Positions 1 to 6,054 of a stretch of DNA of 7,254 nucleotides are shown in pieces. Both the position numbers and the translations under genes were made by a program. A model generated the notes under the pieces. It was given only the letters and a program-made list of their open reading frames with translations. It had not been told where the DNA came from and searched no databases. The stretch's first letter is position 1, and each line of letters starts with the position of its first letter. Location: positions 1 through 7,254 of the forward strand of contig JASHVB010000301.1 in the NCBI GenBank assembly GCA_030039695.1, given 5' to 3'. This DNA is from Acetobacteraceae bacterium. Its GTDB lineage: Bacteria > Pseudomonadota > Alphaproteobacteria > Acetobacterales > Acetobacteraceae.

Positions 1-214
1 CCAGCGACAGTGCGTTGGTCAAGACCGCGAGCTGGCTCTTCACCTGGTCCAGCGCCTTGTCGCGCCCCGACAGCACGACCGCGAGGAACGCCTGCGCGAG
101 CACGAACACCAGCAACACGAAGATGATGACCATCACCAGCGTGGACAGCGCATCCACGTAACCGGGCCAAGCCTCCAACCCGTTGCCGCCGTGCCGGCGA
201 AGACGCACCGCCAT
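1..214 (-). CDS. MotB/ExbD-like membrane subunit, peptidoglycan-binding protein family (N-terminal part, cut by window edge)
   Basis: Only the first 71 codons lie in the window. The protein starts MAVRLRRHGGNGLEAWPGYV, a short basic cytoplasmic leader, then D21 at the mouth of a single hydrophobic helix (about residues 23-45, ALSTLVMVIIFVLLVFVLAQ), then a polar stretch (LSGRDKALDQVKSQL) that looks like the start of a coiled coil. This is the layout of MotB, ExbD, TolR and ZorB: the aspartate is the proton-carrying residue (MotB Asp32 in E. coli), and the rest of the protein would lie in the periplasm, probably ending in an OmpA-like domain outside the window. The ATG at 214 is preceded by an in-frame stop at 233-235, so the start is well bounded; GAGG lies directly before it, a poorly spaced ribosome site. 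It follows the MotA-like gene in the same direction after 159 bases, the usual partner arrangement. Family is confident; exact function is unknown. Confidence 0.85.
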   Translation of the reverse strand, partial: MAVRLRRHGGNGLEAWPGYVDALSTLVMVIIFVLLVFVLAQAFLAVVLSGRDKALDQVKSQLAVLTNALSL

Positions 215-343
215 CCTCGGGACGCTCTTAGGTCACGGCCGGGCCACGCCCATGGGCTTGACCCGAGGGTTGACGGGGCGAGCTAGGGAGGCCCACACAT
301 GTTGCGACAGTGCGGTGCGGGGGCCAGTATTTGGGTCGCCGGA

Positions 344-359
344 TCACGCCCAAGCGTGA
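344..359 (-). other. Hairpin just after the MotA-like gene
   Basis: On the minus strand TCACGC and GCGTGA form a perfect 6-bp stem with a 4-base loop, starting 14 bases past the TGA stop of the MotA-like gene. No run of T follows, so it is not a clear intrinsic terminator. It could protect the 3' end of the upstream message or reduce transcription into the MotB-like gene. The rest of the 159-base gap holds only a 10-base palindrome (GCCCATGGGC, 248-257) and no gene that I can see. Confidence 0.35.
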
Positions 360-373
360 CGGGTTGGTTCCGG

Positions 374-1519
374 TCAAGAGCGCTCCTCCGCCAGCGCGGC
401 AATCGTTCTGGTTAAAATCCGCAGATCCCCCCGCAGCTCGCTCAGCGATTGTGCTCGCCCTTGCTCCGTCTCTGCGAGCAGCCGCTGCAAGCCGAGCTCG
501 ATGTTGCGCAGATGCGCCCGCGCCACCTCGTCGCCGCCGCGTTGATCGCTCAGCCGGTGCAGTGCGGGACCGAGCGCCGACTGCGTCTCGGCGATGCGCA
601 GCATGAGCTGCTGATTGGCGCGCATCGTGTCTGACAGCACGCTCATACGCTCATTCAGCGTGGCAACCGCCTGGTTGGCCTGCGCGCGAGTGTCCTCGCC
701 GCGTGCCAGGATGCGCTGCAGGTTCTCCATATTCTCCGCGGTCTGCTCCAGCAGCGCCTCGACATACACCGGTACCGACGCCTCGCTCTCCGCCAGCACC
801 CCGGAGCCCAGCCGGGTCTGCCCGGCCAGCCAGTCCTCCAGTTCGTTGAAGAACCGGTTCTGCGCCTGGCCGGCGGTCAGATCGAGGAACCCGAGGACCA
901 GCGCGCCGGCCAGACCGTACATCGATGCCGAGAACGCCGTACCCATGCCCGCCAGCGGCTTGACCAGGCCGGATTTCAGTTGCTCGAACATGGAGTTCAC
1001 GTCGCCGCCGGCGATCGTCATATCGTTGATCACGCCGGACACCGAATGCACCGTCTTCAGCAATCCCCAGAACGTGCCGAGCAAACCCAGAAAGATCATG
1101 AGCCCGGTCATGTAGCGCGACAGCTCGCGGCTTTCGTCCAGGCGCGAGGCGATCCCGTCCAGCAGGCTACGCATCGTGGTGGTGGAGAGGCTAAAGCGGC
1201 CGGACTCGCCGCCTCGCGCTTGCTTCTCGCGCGCCGCCAACATGCTGGCCATCGGCGCAAGTAGCCGCGGCGACGGCAGTGCGGCGAGGCGGGCGCGTGC
1301 GGTCTGGAAGGTTTCGATCCATGTCACTTCCGGCGCAAGCCGCAGCACCTGACGCAGGTTCCACACGATGCCCAGCAGCAGGATGAACAGGATGAAGGCG
1401 TTCAGGCCGGGGTTGTTGTTGAACGCTTCCACCAGCACCGGCGACAGCAGCGCCGCGACGACGGCGACCAGCACCAGGAACAAGAACATGCGCACCAGGA
1501 AAACGGTGGGGCGGGTCAC
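374..1519 (-). CDS. MotA/TolQ/ExbB-like proton channel protein with coiled-coil tail
   Basis: 381 residues. Four membrane helices are visible: about 6-28, 40-60, 138-158 and 190-214. Between helices 2 and 3 lies a cytoplasmic loop of roughly 75 residues; after helix 4 comes a 165-residue polar, Glu/Gln/Arg/Leu-rich tail predicted to be coiled coil. Helix 3 carries LGLLGTFWGLLKTV (144-157), the signature of the MotA/TolQ/ExbB family, and helix 4 has GMGTAFSAS (191-199); T149 and T194 are good candidates for the pore threonines known in ExbB. In this family five subunits surround a dimer of the MotB/ExbD-like partner and use proton flow to do mechanical work in the envelope. The start codon is GTG, overlapping the TGA of the upstream OmpA-like gene as GTGA; GGAG (1530-1533) sits 10 bases upstream. 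That overlap implies translational coupling. The long tail resembles ZorA-type channels more than plain ExbB, but is much shorter than in ZorA. Specific role unknown. Confidence 0.9.
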   Translation of the reverse strand: MTRPTVFLVRMFLFLVLVAVVAALLSPVLVEAFNNNPGLNAFILFILLLGIVWNLRQVLRLAPEVTWIETFQTARARLAALPSPRLLAPMASMLAAREKQARGGESGRFSLSTTTMRSLLDGIASRLDESRELSRYMTGLMIFLGLLGTFWGLLKTVHSVSGVINDMTIAGGDVNSMFEQLKSGLVKPLAGMGTAFSASMYGLAGALVLGFLDLTAGQAQNRFFNELEDWLAGQTRLGSGVLAESEASVPVYVEALLEQTAENMENLQRILARGEDTRAQANQAVATLNERMSVLSDTMRANQQLMLRIAETQSALGPALHRLSDQRGGDEVARAHLRNIELGLQRLLAETEQGRAQSLSELRGDLRILTRTIAALAEERS

Positions 1520-2298
1520 TGGGATTTCGCTCCGGATGAGGCGTGGGCGCCCAGTACGCTGATATCCACCCGGTCGGGCGGTCCAGCGCCGCCTTGCGCG
1601 CCGAGCGCGCGCATATAGATGGCAGCCGAGGGCACGCCGTCTGCCATCATCGCGATGCGCACGGAAATCGCGCGAGAGAGCGACAGGCGGCGTGGTGCCG
1701 ACGGGTCGTTCGGCACATTCGCAGCGTAGGCGAGAACATTGAACGTCGGGACGCCACCGTTGGGGGCGGCCTGGACGAACTGCTTAATTGCGGCCGCGCT
1801 GTCGGGGCTCAAATCGGACTGGCCGGGGGCAAAGGTGAGCTGCAGGCCGGCAGACACTTTCGCGGCGACCGTTTTAGCCGTGTCGACGACAGGCGGTGGC
1901 GGTGGCGGCGCAGCGTTGGCCGGCGCGGGCGGCGGCGTGACCGGCGGAATGCTCGCGACCGCCGGAGGCGCAGCGGGCAACGTCGGGGAAGGCGCGGCCG
2001 CTGCAGTTGATGGCGCAGCCGTAGCAGTTGATGGCGCAGCCGTAGCAGTTGATGGCGCCGCCGGTGCGGTTGATGGCGCCGCCGGGTTGGCAACGGAGGC
2101 GGGTGGTGTTGGAAGCGGGGCAGCGGGCCGGGCGGCAGCCTCAATCCGCGTCCGCGCACGCGGCGGTCGAGGCGACGGCACGGGCGCCGATGGGTGCTTC
2201 GGCAAGGAATCGAGCGCGTGCAGATCCACTGTCACCTGCGCGGAGGCGGGCGCGGCGGCAAAGAATGCGATGACGAGAAACAGAGGTGAGCGACGCAT
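1516..2298 (-). CDS. Secreted OmpA-like protein with Ala/Pro-rich linker
   Basis: 260 residues. Residues 1-20 (MRRSPLFLVIAFFAAAPASA) are a Sec signal peptide with an ASA|Q cleavage site; there is no lipobox cysteine, so a soluble periplasmic protein is expected. Residues about 34-137 are an extended Pro/Ala/Ser/Thr linker that includes AAPSTAx heptad repeats (about 71-105) and six prolines in a row (131-136). Residues about 148-250 form an OmpA-like domain: LQLTFAPGQSDLSPDS, then PSAPRRLSLSRA with R209, then VRIAMMADGVPSAAIYMRALG. The usual peptidoglycan-contact aspartate of OmpA (Asp271 in E. coli) appears to be alanine here (AYAAN, 190-194). It is first in a coupled set with the MotA-like and MotB-like genes, so it probably works in the periplasm with that channel. 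No clear ribosome site precedes the ATG at 2298; hairpins lie there instead. Confidence 0.82.
   Translation of the reverse strand: MRRSPLFLVIAFFAAAPASAQVTVDLHALDSLPKHPSAPVPSPRPPRARTRIEAAARPAAPLPTPPASVANPAAPSTAPAAPSTATAAPSTATAAPSTAAAAPSPTLPAAPPAVASIPPVTPPPAPANAAPPPPPPVVDTAKTVAAKVSAGLQLTFAPGQSDLSPDSAAAIKQFVQAAPNGGVPTFNVLAYAANVPNDPSAPRRLSLSRAISVRIAMMADGVPSAAIYMRALGAQGGAGPPDRVDISVLGAHASSGAKSQ
2006..2089 (-). repeat. Four tandem 21-bp units coding for AAPSTAx heptads
   Basis: On the plus strand the word GTTGATGGCG recurs at 2006, 2027, 2048 and 2069, exactly every 21 bases. The first two units are identical over all 21 bases; the last two differ at a few positions. The period is a multiple of three, so copy changes keep the OmpA-like gene in frame and only lengthen or shorten its linker. 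Each unit encodes an AAPSTA-type heptad; a degenerate fifth heptad (AAPSPTL) follows in the protein. Confidence 0.9.
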
Positions 2299-2305
2299 GA
2301 GCGGC

Positions 2306-2333
2306 GGGAACCTAAAGCAGTTCCCGAGGGAAC
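2306..2333 (-). promoter_or_regulatory. Two mutually exclusive hairpins in the leader of the OmpA-like gene
   Basis: On the coding (minus) strand three copies of one 6-base word alternate in orientation: GTTCCC (2333-2328), GGGAAC (2325-2320), GTTCCC (2311-2306). The middle copy can pair with the first (tight hairpin) or with the third (6-bp stem, 8-base loop TGCTTTAG). The second hairpin ends 7 bases before the ATG at 2298, where a ribosome would bind. A further GGTTCC at 2339-2334 could compete. This layout would suit a leader that switches translation, but it may simply be a repeat-rich spacer. Confidence 0.4.
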
Positions 2334-2357
2334 GGAACCGACCAGGACGTGCGGGGC

Positions 2358-2387
2358 GATTAAGTGGTGGTAACGAGGCAGAGCCAA
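2358..2387 (-). promoter_or_regulatory. Possible sigma-70-like promoter for the OmpA/MotA/MotB set
   Basis: On the minus strand TTGGCT (2387-2382) and TTAATC (2363-2358) are 18 bases apart and point toward the OmpA-like gene, about 60 bases before its start codon. Each box matches the classical -35 and -10 consensus only partly. The position is sensible because the ATP-grasp gene ends at 2496 and a new transcription unit should begin in this gap. Confidence 0.22.
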
Positions 2388-2396
2388 CAGGATATC

Positions 2397-2423
2397 ATTG
2401 CTTACCCGTAAGGCCAAAGCAAT
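2397..2423. other. 7-bp stem hairpin in the gap after the ATP-grasp gene
   Basis: ATTGCTT (2397-2403) and AAGCAAT (2417-2423) are perfect inverted repeats around a 13-base loop that has its own small inner complementarity (CTTA/TAAG). There is no T run on either side. It may be part of a composite 3' end of the ATP-grasp message together with the hairpin at 2453-2466, or a protein-binding site. Confidence 0.35.
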
Positions 2424-2452
2424 CCCGGCAGGCTTGAGCCGCCCAGCGAATT

Positions 2453-2466
2453 AAGGCTTCGGCCTT
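2453..2466 (-). terminator. Short hairpin, candidate terminator of the ATP-grasp gene
   Basis: The minus strand reads AAGGC-CGAA-GCCTT followed by AATT, 30 bases after the TAG stop of the ATP-grasp gene. The stem is only 5 bp and the U-rich tail is weak, so termination would be inefficient. In the plus-strand sense the loop is C(TTCG)G, the very stable tetraloop, so the same element could also fold in an antisense transcript. Confidence 0.35.
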
Positions 2467-2495
2467 GCGGCACGGCAATGACAGAAGAGGCTGCC

Positions 2496-3455
2496 CTAAG
2501 CGGCGATCGGCAGGCGGCCCAGCTCCGTCCCGAGGAACGCCGCGATCGCACCCGGACCGGAGCGAGACGTGCCAAGGCGACCAGCACGTGCCTCCGCGTC
2601 CGGATTGTAGTTTGTGTTGGTGTTGACGTCGTACACCAATGTCCGCCCGGTATCGTCGCTGATGAACTCGATGCCAGCCACCTCGATCCCGGCCCCGGCG
2701 AGGAAGCCTTCCAGCCGGAGCCGCAACGCGGCGTCGATCCCGTCGACGATGCTGAACCTGTGTCGCGGTGCTTCACCCACGGGGCATGCCGCGTCGCCGA
2801 TGGCGCAGACGTCGGCCGGGCAGAGTTCGAAACCCTCGCTGGTGTCCACTTCGACCGCGTAGAGGAAGCGGCCGCCAACGAACTCGGCGCGGGTGATCAC
2901 CGGTCGCGGCGCCCGCACGTATTCCTGCAGCAGCTGCAGCCCATCCACCGGATGCTCGTAGTCCTCGCTCTCGACGTAAGCGGCAAGGCTGTCGGCTGAC
3001 AGGAACAGCCGCACCCCGAGCCCCTTGCCGCCGCGGTTGGGTTTCAGAATGATCGCAGCATCGGGGAAATGCTGCCGCGCGGCGCTGGCAATACGCTCGC
3101 GGCCGGCGACCAGCACGGTGCGCGGTGTGACCACGCCGTGGCGCGCGAGCGCGGCGTATTGCCGGACCTTGCTGATTTCGAGGTCCAGCGCACCGGGGCC
3201 GTTCACTACGCGCCGGCCGTGACTGACCAGCCAAGCCACCACGGCGGCGGTCAGTTCGGCGCTGTAGCGATGATCGCGAGTGTGGGAGGACGCGCTCATG
3301 CGGTTGTAGAACACGCCTTCGGGTGGCGGCGCGGCAAGGTCGAAGGTGCCGTGGTGCAAGAACCACTCGGTCCAGGGCAGGCGCCGCTGGTTGAGTGCCG
3401 TAGCAAGCGGCGGCAACCAATCCGGGTTCTCGTGCAAGACGTGGATACGGGACAT
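2496..3455 (-). CDS. ATP-grasp ligase, RimK / alpha-L-glutamate ligase-like
   Basis: 319 residues from the chosen start MSRIHVLHENPDWLPPLATA. The N-terminal part (to about 90) is the small alpha/beta domain and includes FYNRMSASSHTRDHRY (about 49-64). ELEISKVRQY-type sequence (LDLEISKVRQYAAL, 90-103) leads into the ATP-grasp fold: ILKPNRGGKGLGVRLF (136-151) is the nucleotide-binding strand and glycine-rich loop, LLQEYVRAP (175-183) the hinge, AEFVGGRFLYAVEVD (190-204) a core strand pair, and VAGIEF plus YDVNTNTNYNP (275-285) the metal-binding end. Such enzymes join a carboxylate to an amine or thiol through an acyl-phosphate; RimK adds glutamate to proteins, others make peptides or cofactors. 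The substrate here cannot be read from sequence. The frame stays open upstream to a TTG at 3581, adding 42 residues, but those look unlike a domain; the ATG at 3455 has GGAG 11 bases upstream and begins a typical strand. The gene appears solitary, with gaps of about 200 and 299 bases either side. Confidence 0.82.
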   Translation of the reverse strand: MSRIHVLHENPDWLPPLATALNQRRLPWTEWFLHHGTFDLAAPPPEGVFYNRMSASSHTRDHRYSAELTAAVVAWLVSHGRRVVNGPGALDLEISKVRQYAALARHGVVTPRTVLVAGRERIASAARQHFPDAAIILKPNRGGKGLGVRLFLSADSLAAYVESEDYEHPVDGLQLLQEYVRAPRPVITRAEFVGGRFLYAVEVDTSEGFELCPADVCAIGDAACPVGEAPRHRFSIVDGIDAALRLRLEGFLAGAGIEVAGIEFISDDTGRTLVYDVNTNTNYNPDAEARAGRLGTSRSGPGAIAAFLGTELGRLPIAA

Positions 3456-3754
3456 GGGCGAGGCATCTCCGCGGCTGATGTGCGGAGGAATGAAAGGAAT
3501 CCCTTCGATCGGGGCAAGGCATGGATAGAAATAGCGAGGATCTCGCGCAGTTCTCGACGCGTTTGAAAGGAAAATCTCCAATCGCCCGGTTCGATGGTGT
3601 GCTTCGCTACACCGCTGCGGCTCGCTGGCTCTCGTGCTCGTCCGGTGTGCGCGCAGCCCGTGGCCGAACCGTCACAACATGGCTGTGGCACACGGCTACC
3701 TCATGCGGAGGATTGCTCCGGTCATTTCGCCCAGGCAGTGACCGCACAAAACGC
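3456..3754. other. Gap between phaB and the ATP-grasp gene
   Basis: No convincing gene is visible in these 299 bases. Near the phaB end two overlapping inverted repeats compete for 3719-3720: CGGAG/CTCCG (3706-3720, 5-bp stem, 5-base loop) and CGGTCA/TGACCG (3719-3744, 6-bp stem, 14-base loop). Neither is followed by a T run on the minus strand, so any role in ending the phaB message is unproven. A leader and promoter for the ATP-grasp gene should lie in the left half, but I could not find a pair of boxes worth naming. The stretch up to 3581 is open in the frame of the ATP-grasp gene. Confidence 0.4.
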
Positions 3755-4477
3755 TCAGTACATGTGCTGCCCGCCGTTGATCGATAGCGTGGAACCGGTG
3801 ATGAAGTCGGCCTCGTCGGCGGTCAGGAAGGCGACGCCGCGGGCGATGTCCTCGGCGCGGCCCAGCCGTCCCACCGGGATACGCGCCACGATCTTCTGCA
3901 GGACCTCGCCCGGCACGGCGCGAACCATGTCGGTATCGACATAGCCAGGTGCGATGGCGTTGACCGTGACGCCGAAGCGCGCGCCTTCCTGCGCCAGCGC
4001 CTTGGTAAAGCCGTGGATGCCGGACTTTGCCGCGGCGTAGTTCACCTGGCCGTACTGTCCGGCCTGACCATTGATGCTGCCGACATTGACGATACGGCCG
4101 AACTTGCGCTCCCGCATCCCGGGGAAGGTCAGTTTGCACATGTTGAAGCAGGCACCGAGATTGGTGTCGATGACCGCGTCCCACATGTCACGCGTCATCC
4201 GTGCGAGCGTCCCGTCGCGGGTGATCCCGGCGTTGTTGACGAGTATCTCGATCGGCCCGACTTCGGCCGTGATCGCTGCGATCGCCTGCTGACAGGCGTC
4301 GAAGTGGCTCACGTCGAACTTCCACACCCGGATGCCGGTATCCGCCTGAAAGGCTTTGGCGGCCTCGTCATTGCCGGCGTAGTTGGCGACGACGGTGCGC
4401 TCCTGGGCTTGCAGGGCCCGGCTGATCTGGGCGCCGATTCCCCGGGTTCCGCCCGTCACTACTGCAATTCGTGTCAT
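3755..4477 (-). CDS. phaB: Acetoacetyl-CoA reductase (NADPH), SDR family
   Basis: 240 residues, the usual length for PhaB. It reduces acetoacetyl-CoA to (R)-3-hydroxybutyryl-CoA with NADPH, the second step of polyhydroxybutyrate synthesis in the cytoplasm. The SDR features are all present: TGGTRGIG (8-15) for the cofactor, NNAG (81-84), catalytic N106, S134 in VGSINGQAGQYGQ, and Y147/K151 in NYAAAK. The phrases NNAGITRDGTLARMTRDMWD, GQAGQYGQVNYAAAKSGIHG and the C-terminus STLSINGGQHMY are those of PhaB rather than FabG. The ATG at 4477 is chosen over a longer reading to 4522 because GGGAGG (4484-4489) sits 6 bases upstream, the best ribosome site in the window. No phaA or phaC is next to it, so the partner enzymes must be elsewhere. 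FabG-like activity is a less likely alternative. Confidence 0.93.
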   Translation of the reverse strand: MTRIAVVTGGTRGIGAQISRALQAQERTVVANYAGNDEAAKAFQADTGIRVWKFDVSHFDACQQAIAAITAEVGPIEILVNNAGITRDGTLARMTRDMWDAVIDTNLGACFNMCKLTFPGMRERKFGRIVNVGSINGQAGQYGQVNYAAAKSGIHGFTKALAQEGARFGVTVNAIAPGYVDTDMVRAVPGEVLQKIVARIPVGRLGRAEDIARGVAFLTADEADFITGSTLSINGGQHMY

Positions 4478-4483
4478 GCTACG

Positions 4484-4489
4484 CCTCCC
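4484..4489 (-). promoter_or_regulatory. Ribosome binding site of phaB
   Basis: GGGAGG on the minus strand, 6 bases before the ATG at 4477. It decides the start of phaB and suggests strong translation. Confidence 0.85.
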
Positions 4490-4512
4490 TCGGTTGTGCT
4501 GGGCCAACTCAA

Positions 4513-4518
4513 ATTCTA
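4513..4518 (-). promoter_or_regulatory. Possible -10 box for phaB
   Basis: TAGAAT on the minus strand lies in the 82-base gap between the permease stop and phaB, 35 bases before the phaB ATG. It is the most AT-rich spot there. No good -35 hexamer is found 16-18 bases upstream; instead a near-palindrome around AGATCT (4523-4534) lies in that position and could be a regulator site. Weak evidence for phaB having its own promoter. Confidence 0.25.
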
Positions 4519-4559
4519 TCACACAGATCTCTGCGCCGCAGGCCCGACGGGTGGCGGAA

Positions 4560-5786
4560 TCATTCTGCCGCCGTGGCGAGGCCGAGACGGCGTAACTGGA
4601 AGAACTGCATTAACAGCAGGCCGATGATCAGTAGGTTGGCCACGTTGAATGCCATGCCGGCGCCGAACGCGGCAGCATAGTAGCCAGTACGGTCAAAGAT
4701 CCATCCGGCCAGCCAACCGCCCGCCGCCATACCGGACCCGGAAAACAACAGCATGCATGGCACCCGCCAGTTCGCTTCGGCGGCGGGAAACAGCTCTCGG
4801 ACGGCCAACACATACGCGGGGATCAGGCCACTGAAACCGAGGCCGAACAAGCCGGAGACAACGAACAAGCCGACCTCGTTCTGGGTCAGCAGGAACCCGC
4901 TCATCGCCGTCAACTGCGCGGCGGAGGCCGCGAAGATTGTCCGCAGGCCGCCGATACGATCCGACAGCCAGCCCCAGAACTGCCGACTGAGGAACGCGCT
5001 GGCGAGGAGCAGCGACAGCATGGCCGCACCCTGCGTCGAACGGATGCCGAGGTCGCTGCAGAATGCCACGAGATGGCCCTGCGGCATTGCCATCGGCACA
5101 CAGCAGCAGAAGCCGGCCAGGCCAAGCATCAGCAGCGCCACATTGGGGTGCAGACCAAGCACGGGTTGGCCTGTACGTGGGCCGGTTGAGGCTGGCGTCG
5201 CCACCGCGGGTTCTGGCGGTTCGCGCAGCGCGAGGAGGCCGATCGGCGCGACAGTCAGTGCTTCAAACACCGCGAACGCGTGCATCGTGTGCTGCCAGCC
5301 GAAGTTGAGAATCGCATGTGCGAAGATCCACGGCCAGATCATGCCGGCGACATACTGGCCGGAGGAGATCAGAGCCAGCGCGGTGCCGCGGCGGCGGTCG
5401 AACCAGCGGCTGACATAGACATAGAGCGGCGCATTCAGCCCGGCATTGCCAAGCAGGCCGACGAACACGCCGTGGCCAAGAATAAGCTGCCAAGCGGTGC
5501 CGCCGCTGGAGATGAGCAGGCCGGTGGCGACCATCAAAGCGCCGAAGGAAACGGTCCAACGCACGCCAATCTTTCCAGCAATGCGCCCCATGCCGAGACC
5601 GCCGAAGGCGGTGCCGAGCCAGGCGAGGGAATAGGCCAGCGCGGGAAGCGAACGAGCATCGCCCAGGCTGTCGGCGATCGGCTTCAACGCAACAACAACG
5701 ACCTGCGGCGCACCGTACGAGACCGACATCGCGGCGAGTGCGGTCCATGCGATCGACCAGGATTTGCGGGATTCGATGCTGTGCAT
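4560..5786 (-). CDS. MFS permease, monocarboxylate / oxalate-formate antiporter type
   Basis: 408 residues with about twelve hydrophobic helices: roughly 12-34, 48-68, 78-96, 100-124, 136-158, 168-187, then a hydrophilic central loop (188-213, EPPEPAVATPASTGPRTG), then 214-236, 252-272, 282-301, 304-328, 342-364 and 374-396. The loop 2-3 motif A is GMGRIAGKIGVRWT (65-78) and its repeat in the second half is GWLSDRIGGLRT (272-283). SRWFDRRRGTALALISSGQYVAG (126-148 region) is the loop 4-5 sequence typical of monocarboxylate and oxalate/formate porters. The second half has MPQGHLVAFCSDLGI (234-248). It would carry an organic anion across the inner membrane; the substrate cannot be read from sequence. 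A CCC cluster (227-229) in helix 7 is unusual. No ribosome site precedes the ATG at 5786. It ends 82 bases before phaB, so shared transcription is possible. Confidence 0.85.
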   Translation of the reverse strand: MHSIESRKSWSIAWTALAAMSVSYGAPQVVVVALKPIADSLGDARSLPALAYSLAWLGTAFGGLGMGRIAGKIGVRWTVSFGALMVATGLLISSGGTAWQLILGHGVFVGLLGNAGLNAPLYVYVSRWFDRRRGTALALISSGQYVAGMIWPWIFAHAILNFGWQHTMHAFAVFEALTVAPIGLLALREPPEPAVATPASTGPRTGQPVLGLHPNVALLMLGLAGFCCCVPMAMPQGHLVAFCSDLGIRSTQGAAMLSLLLASAFLSRQFWGWLSDRIGGLRTIFAASAAQLTAMSGFLLTQNEVGLFVVSGLFGLGFSGLIPAYVLAVRELFPAAEANWRVPCMLLFSGSGMAAGGWLAGWIFDRTGYYAAAFGAGMAFNVANLLIIGLLLMQFFQLRRLGLATAAE

Positions 5787-6054
5787 CGTTCGGTCGTTAT
5801 CAGGTATCGATCATGCTGGAAAGCCAAGCTCGGGTCGATGCGAAGGACGCCATCGCGACAGAACCGCCTCTGATTGCAACAGCCAAACTGGCTCGGTCCC
5901 CTTCGTCATAATCGGGCCCGAGGCTGCCATCTGGGTGGTCGTCTCGCGTGCCGCGATTGCGGCCAGCGGGTAAGACCGCGCGCGTCGATGGTGGGATTTA
6001 GTCGGGCCATGACAGGTTGGCATCCTGCTCGGCACGCAACGCCTCGCTATCACG
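5787..6054. other. Gap between the MDR oxidoreductase and the permease
   Basis: No gene can be supported in these 268 bases. Two small hairpins are present: GCCGC-GATT-GCGGC (5950-5963) and AGCCA-AAC-TGGCT (5881-5893), neither followed by a T run. In the frame of the oxidoreductase, 18 sense codons follow its TAG stop down to a TAA at 5998-6000. The permease promoter is expected here, but no clear boxes were found. Confidence 0.4.

Noticed and set aside
615..1115. 166-codon open frame on the plus strand
   Set aside because: Antisense to the MotA-like gene, with no recognisable domain.
1..2298. Zorya anti-phage system
   Set aside because: The channel tail is far shorter than in ZorA, the third gene is a secreted OmpA-like protein, and no ZorC, ZorD or ZorE gene is visible; the similarity is at the level of the MotA/MotB superfamily. 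DNA left of the window could change this.
2306..2360. EcfG-type (general stress) promoter suggested by several GGAAC words
   Set aside because: None of the GGAAC words on either strand has a GTT 16-17 bases downstream, which the alphaproteobacterial consensus needs.
1739..2437. 232-codon open frame on the plus strand, Gly/Ala rich
   Set aside because: It is antisense to the OmpA-like gene and reads its Pro/Ala repeat backwards; no domain, and the minus-strand protein has a signal peptide and OmpA motifs.
2478..2999. 173-codon open frame on the plus strand
   Set aside because: Antisense to the ATP-grasp gene, whose conserved motifs lie in the minus frame.
3456..3581. 42-residue N-terminal extension of the ATP-grasp protein from a TTG codon
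   Set aside because: TTG start without a good ribosome site, and the extra residues look unlike a domain; the ATG at 3455 begins the expected first strand.
3706..3744. Intrinsic terminator after phaB
   Set aside because: Two overlapping stems exist but neither has a T run on the minus strand, so they are noted only as inverted repeats.
4753..5418. 221-codon open frame on the plus strand
   Set aside because: Antisense to the permease; its composition (Arg, Ser, Pro, Ala) is that of a GC-rich shadow frame.
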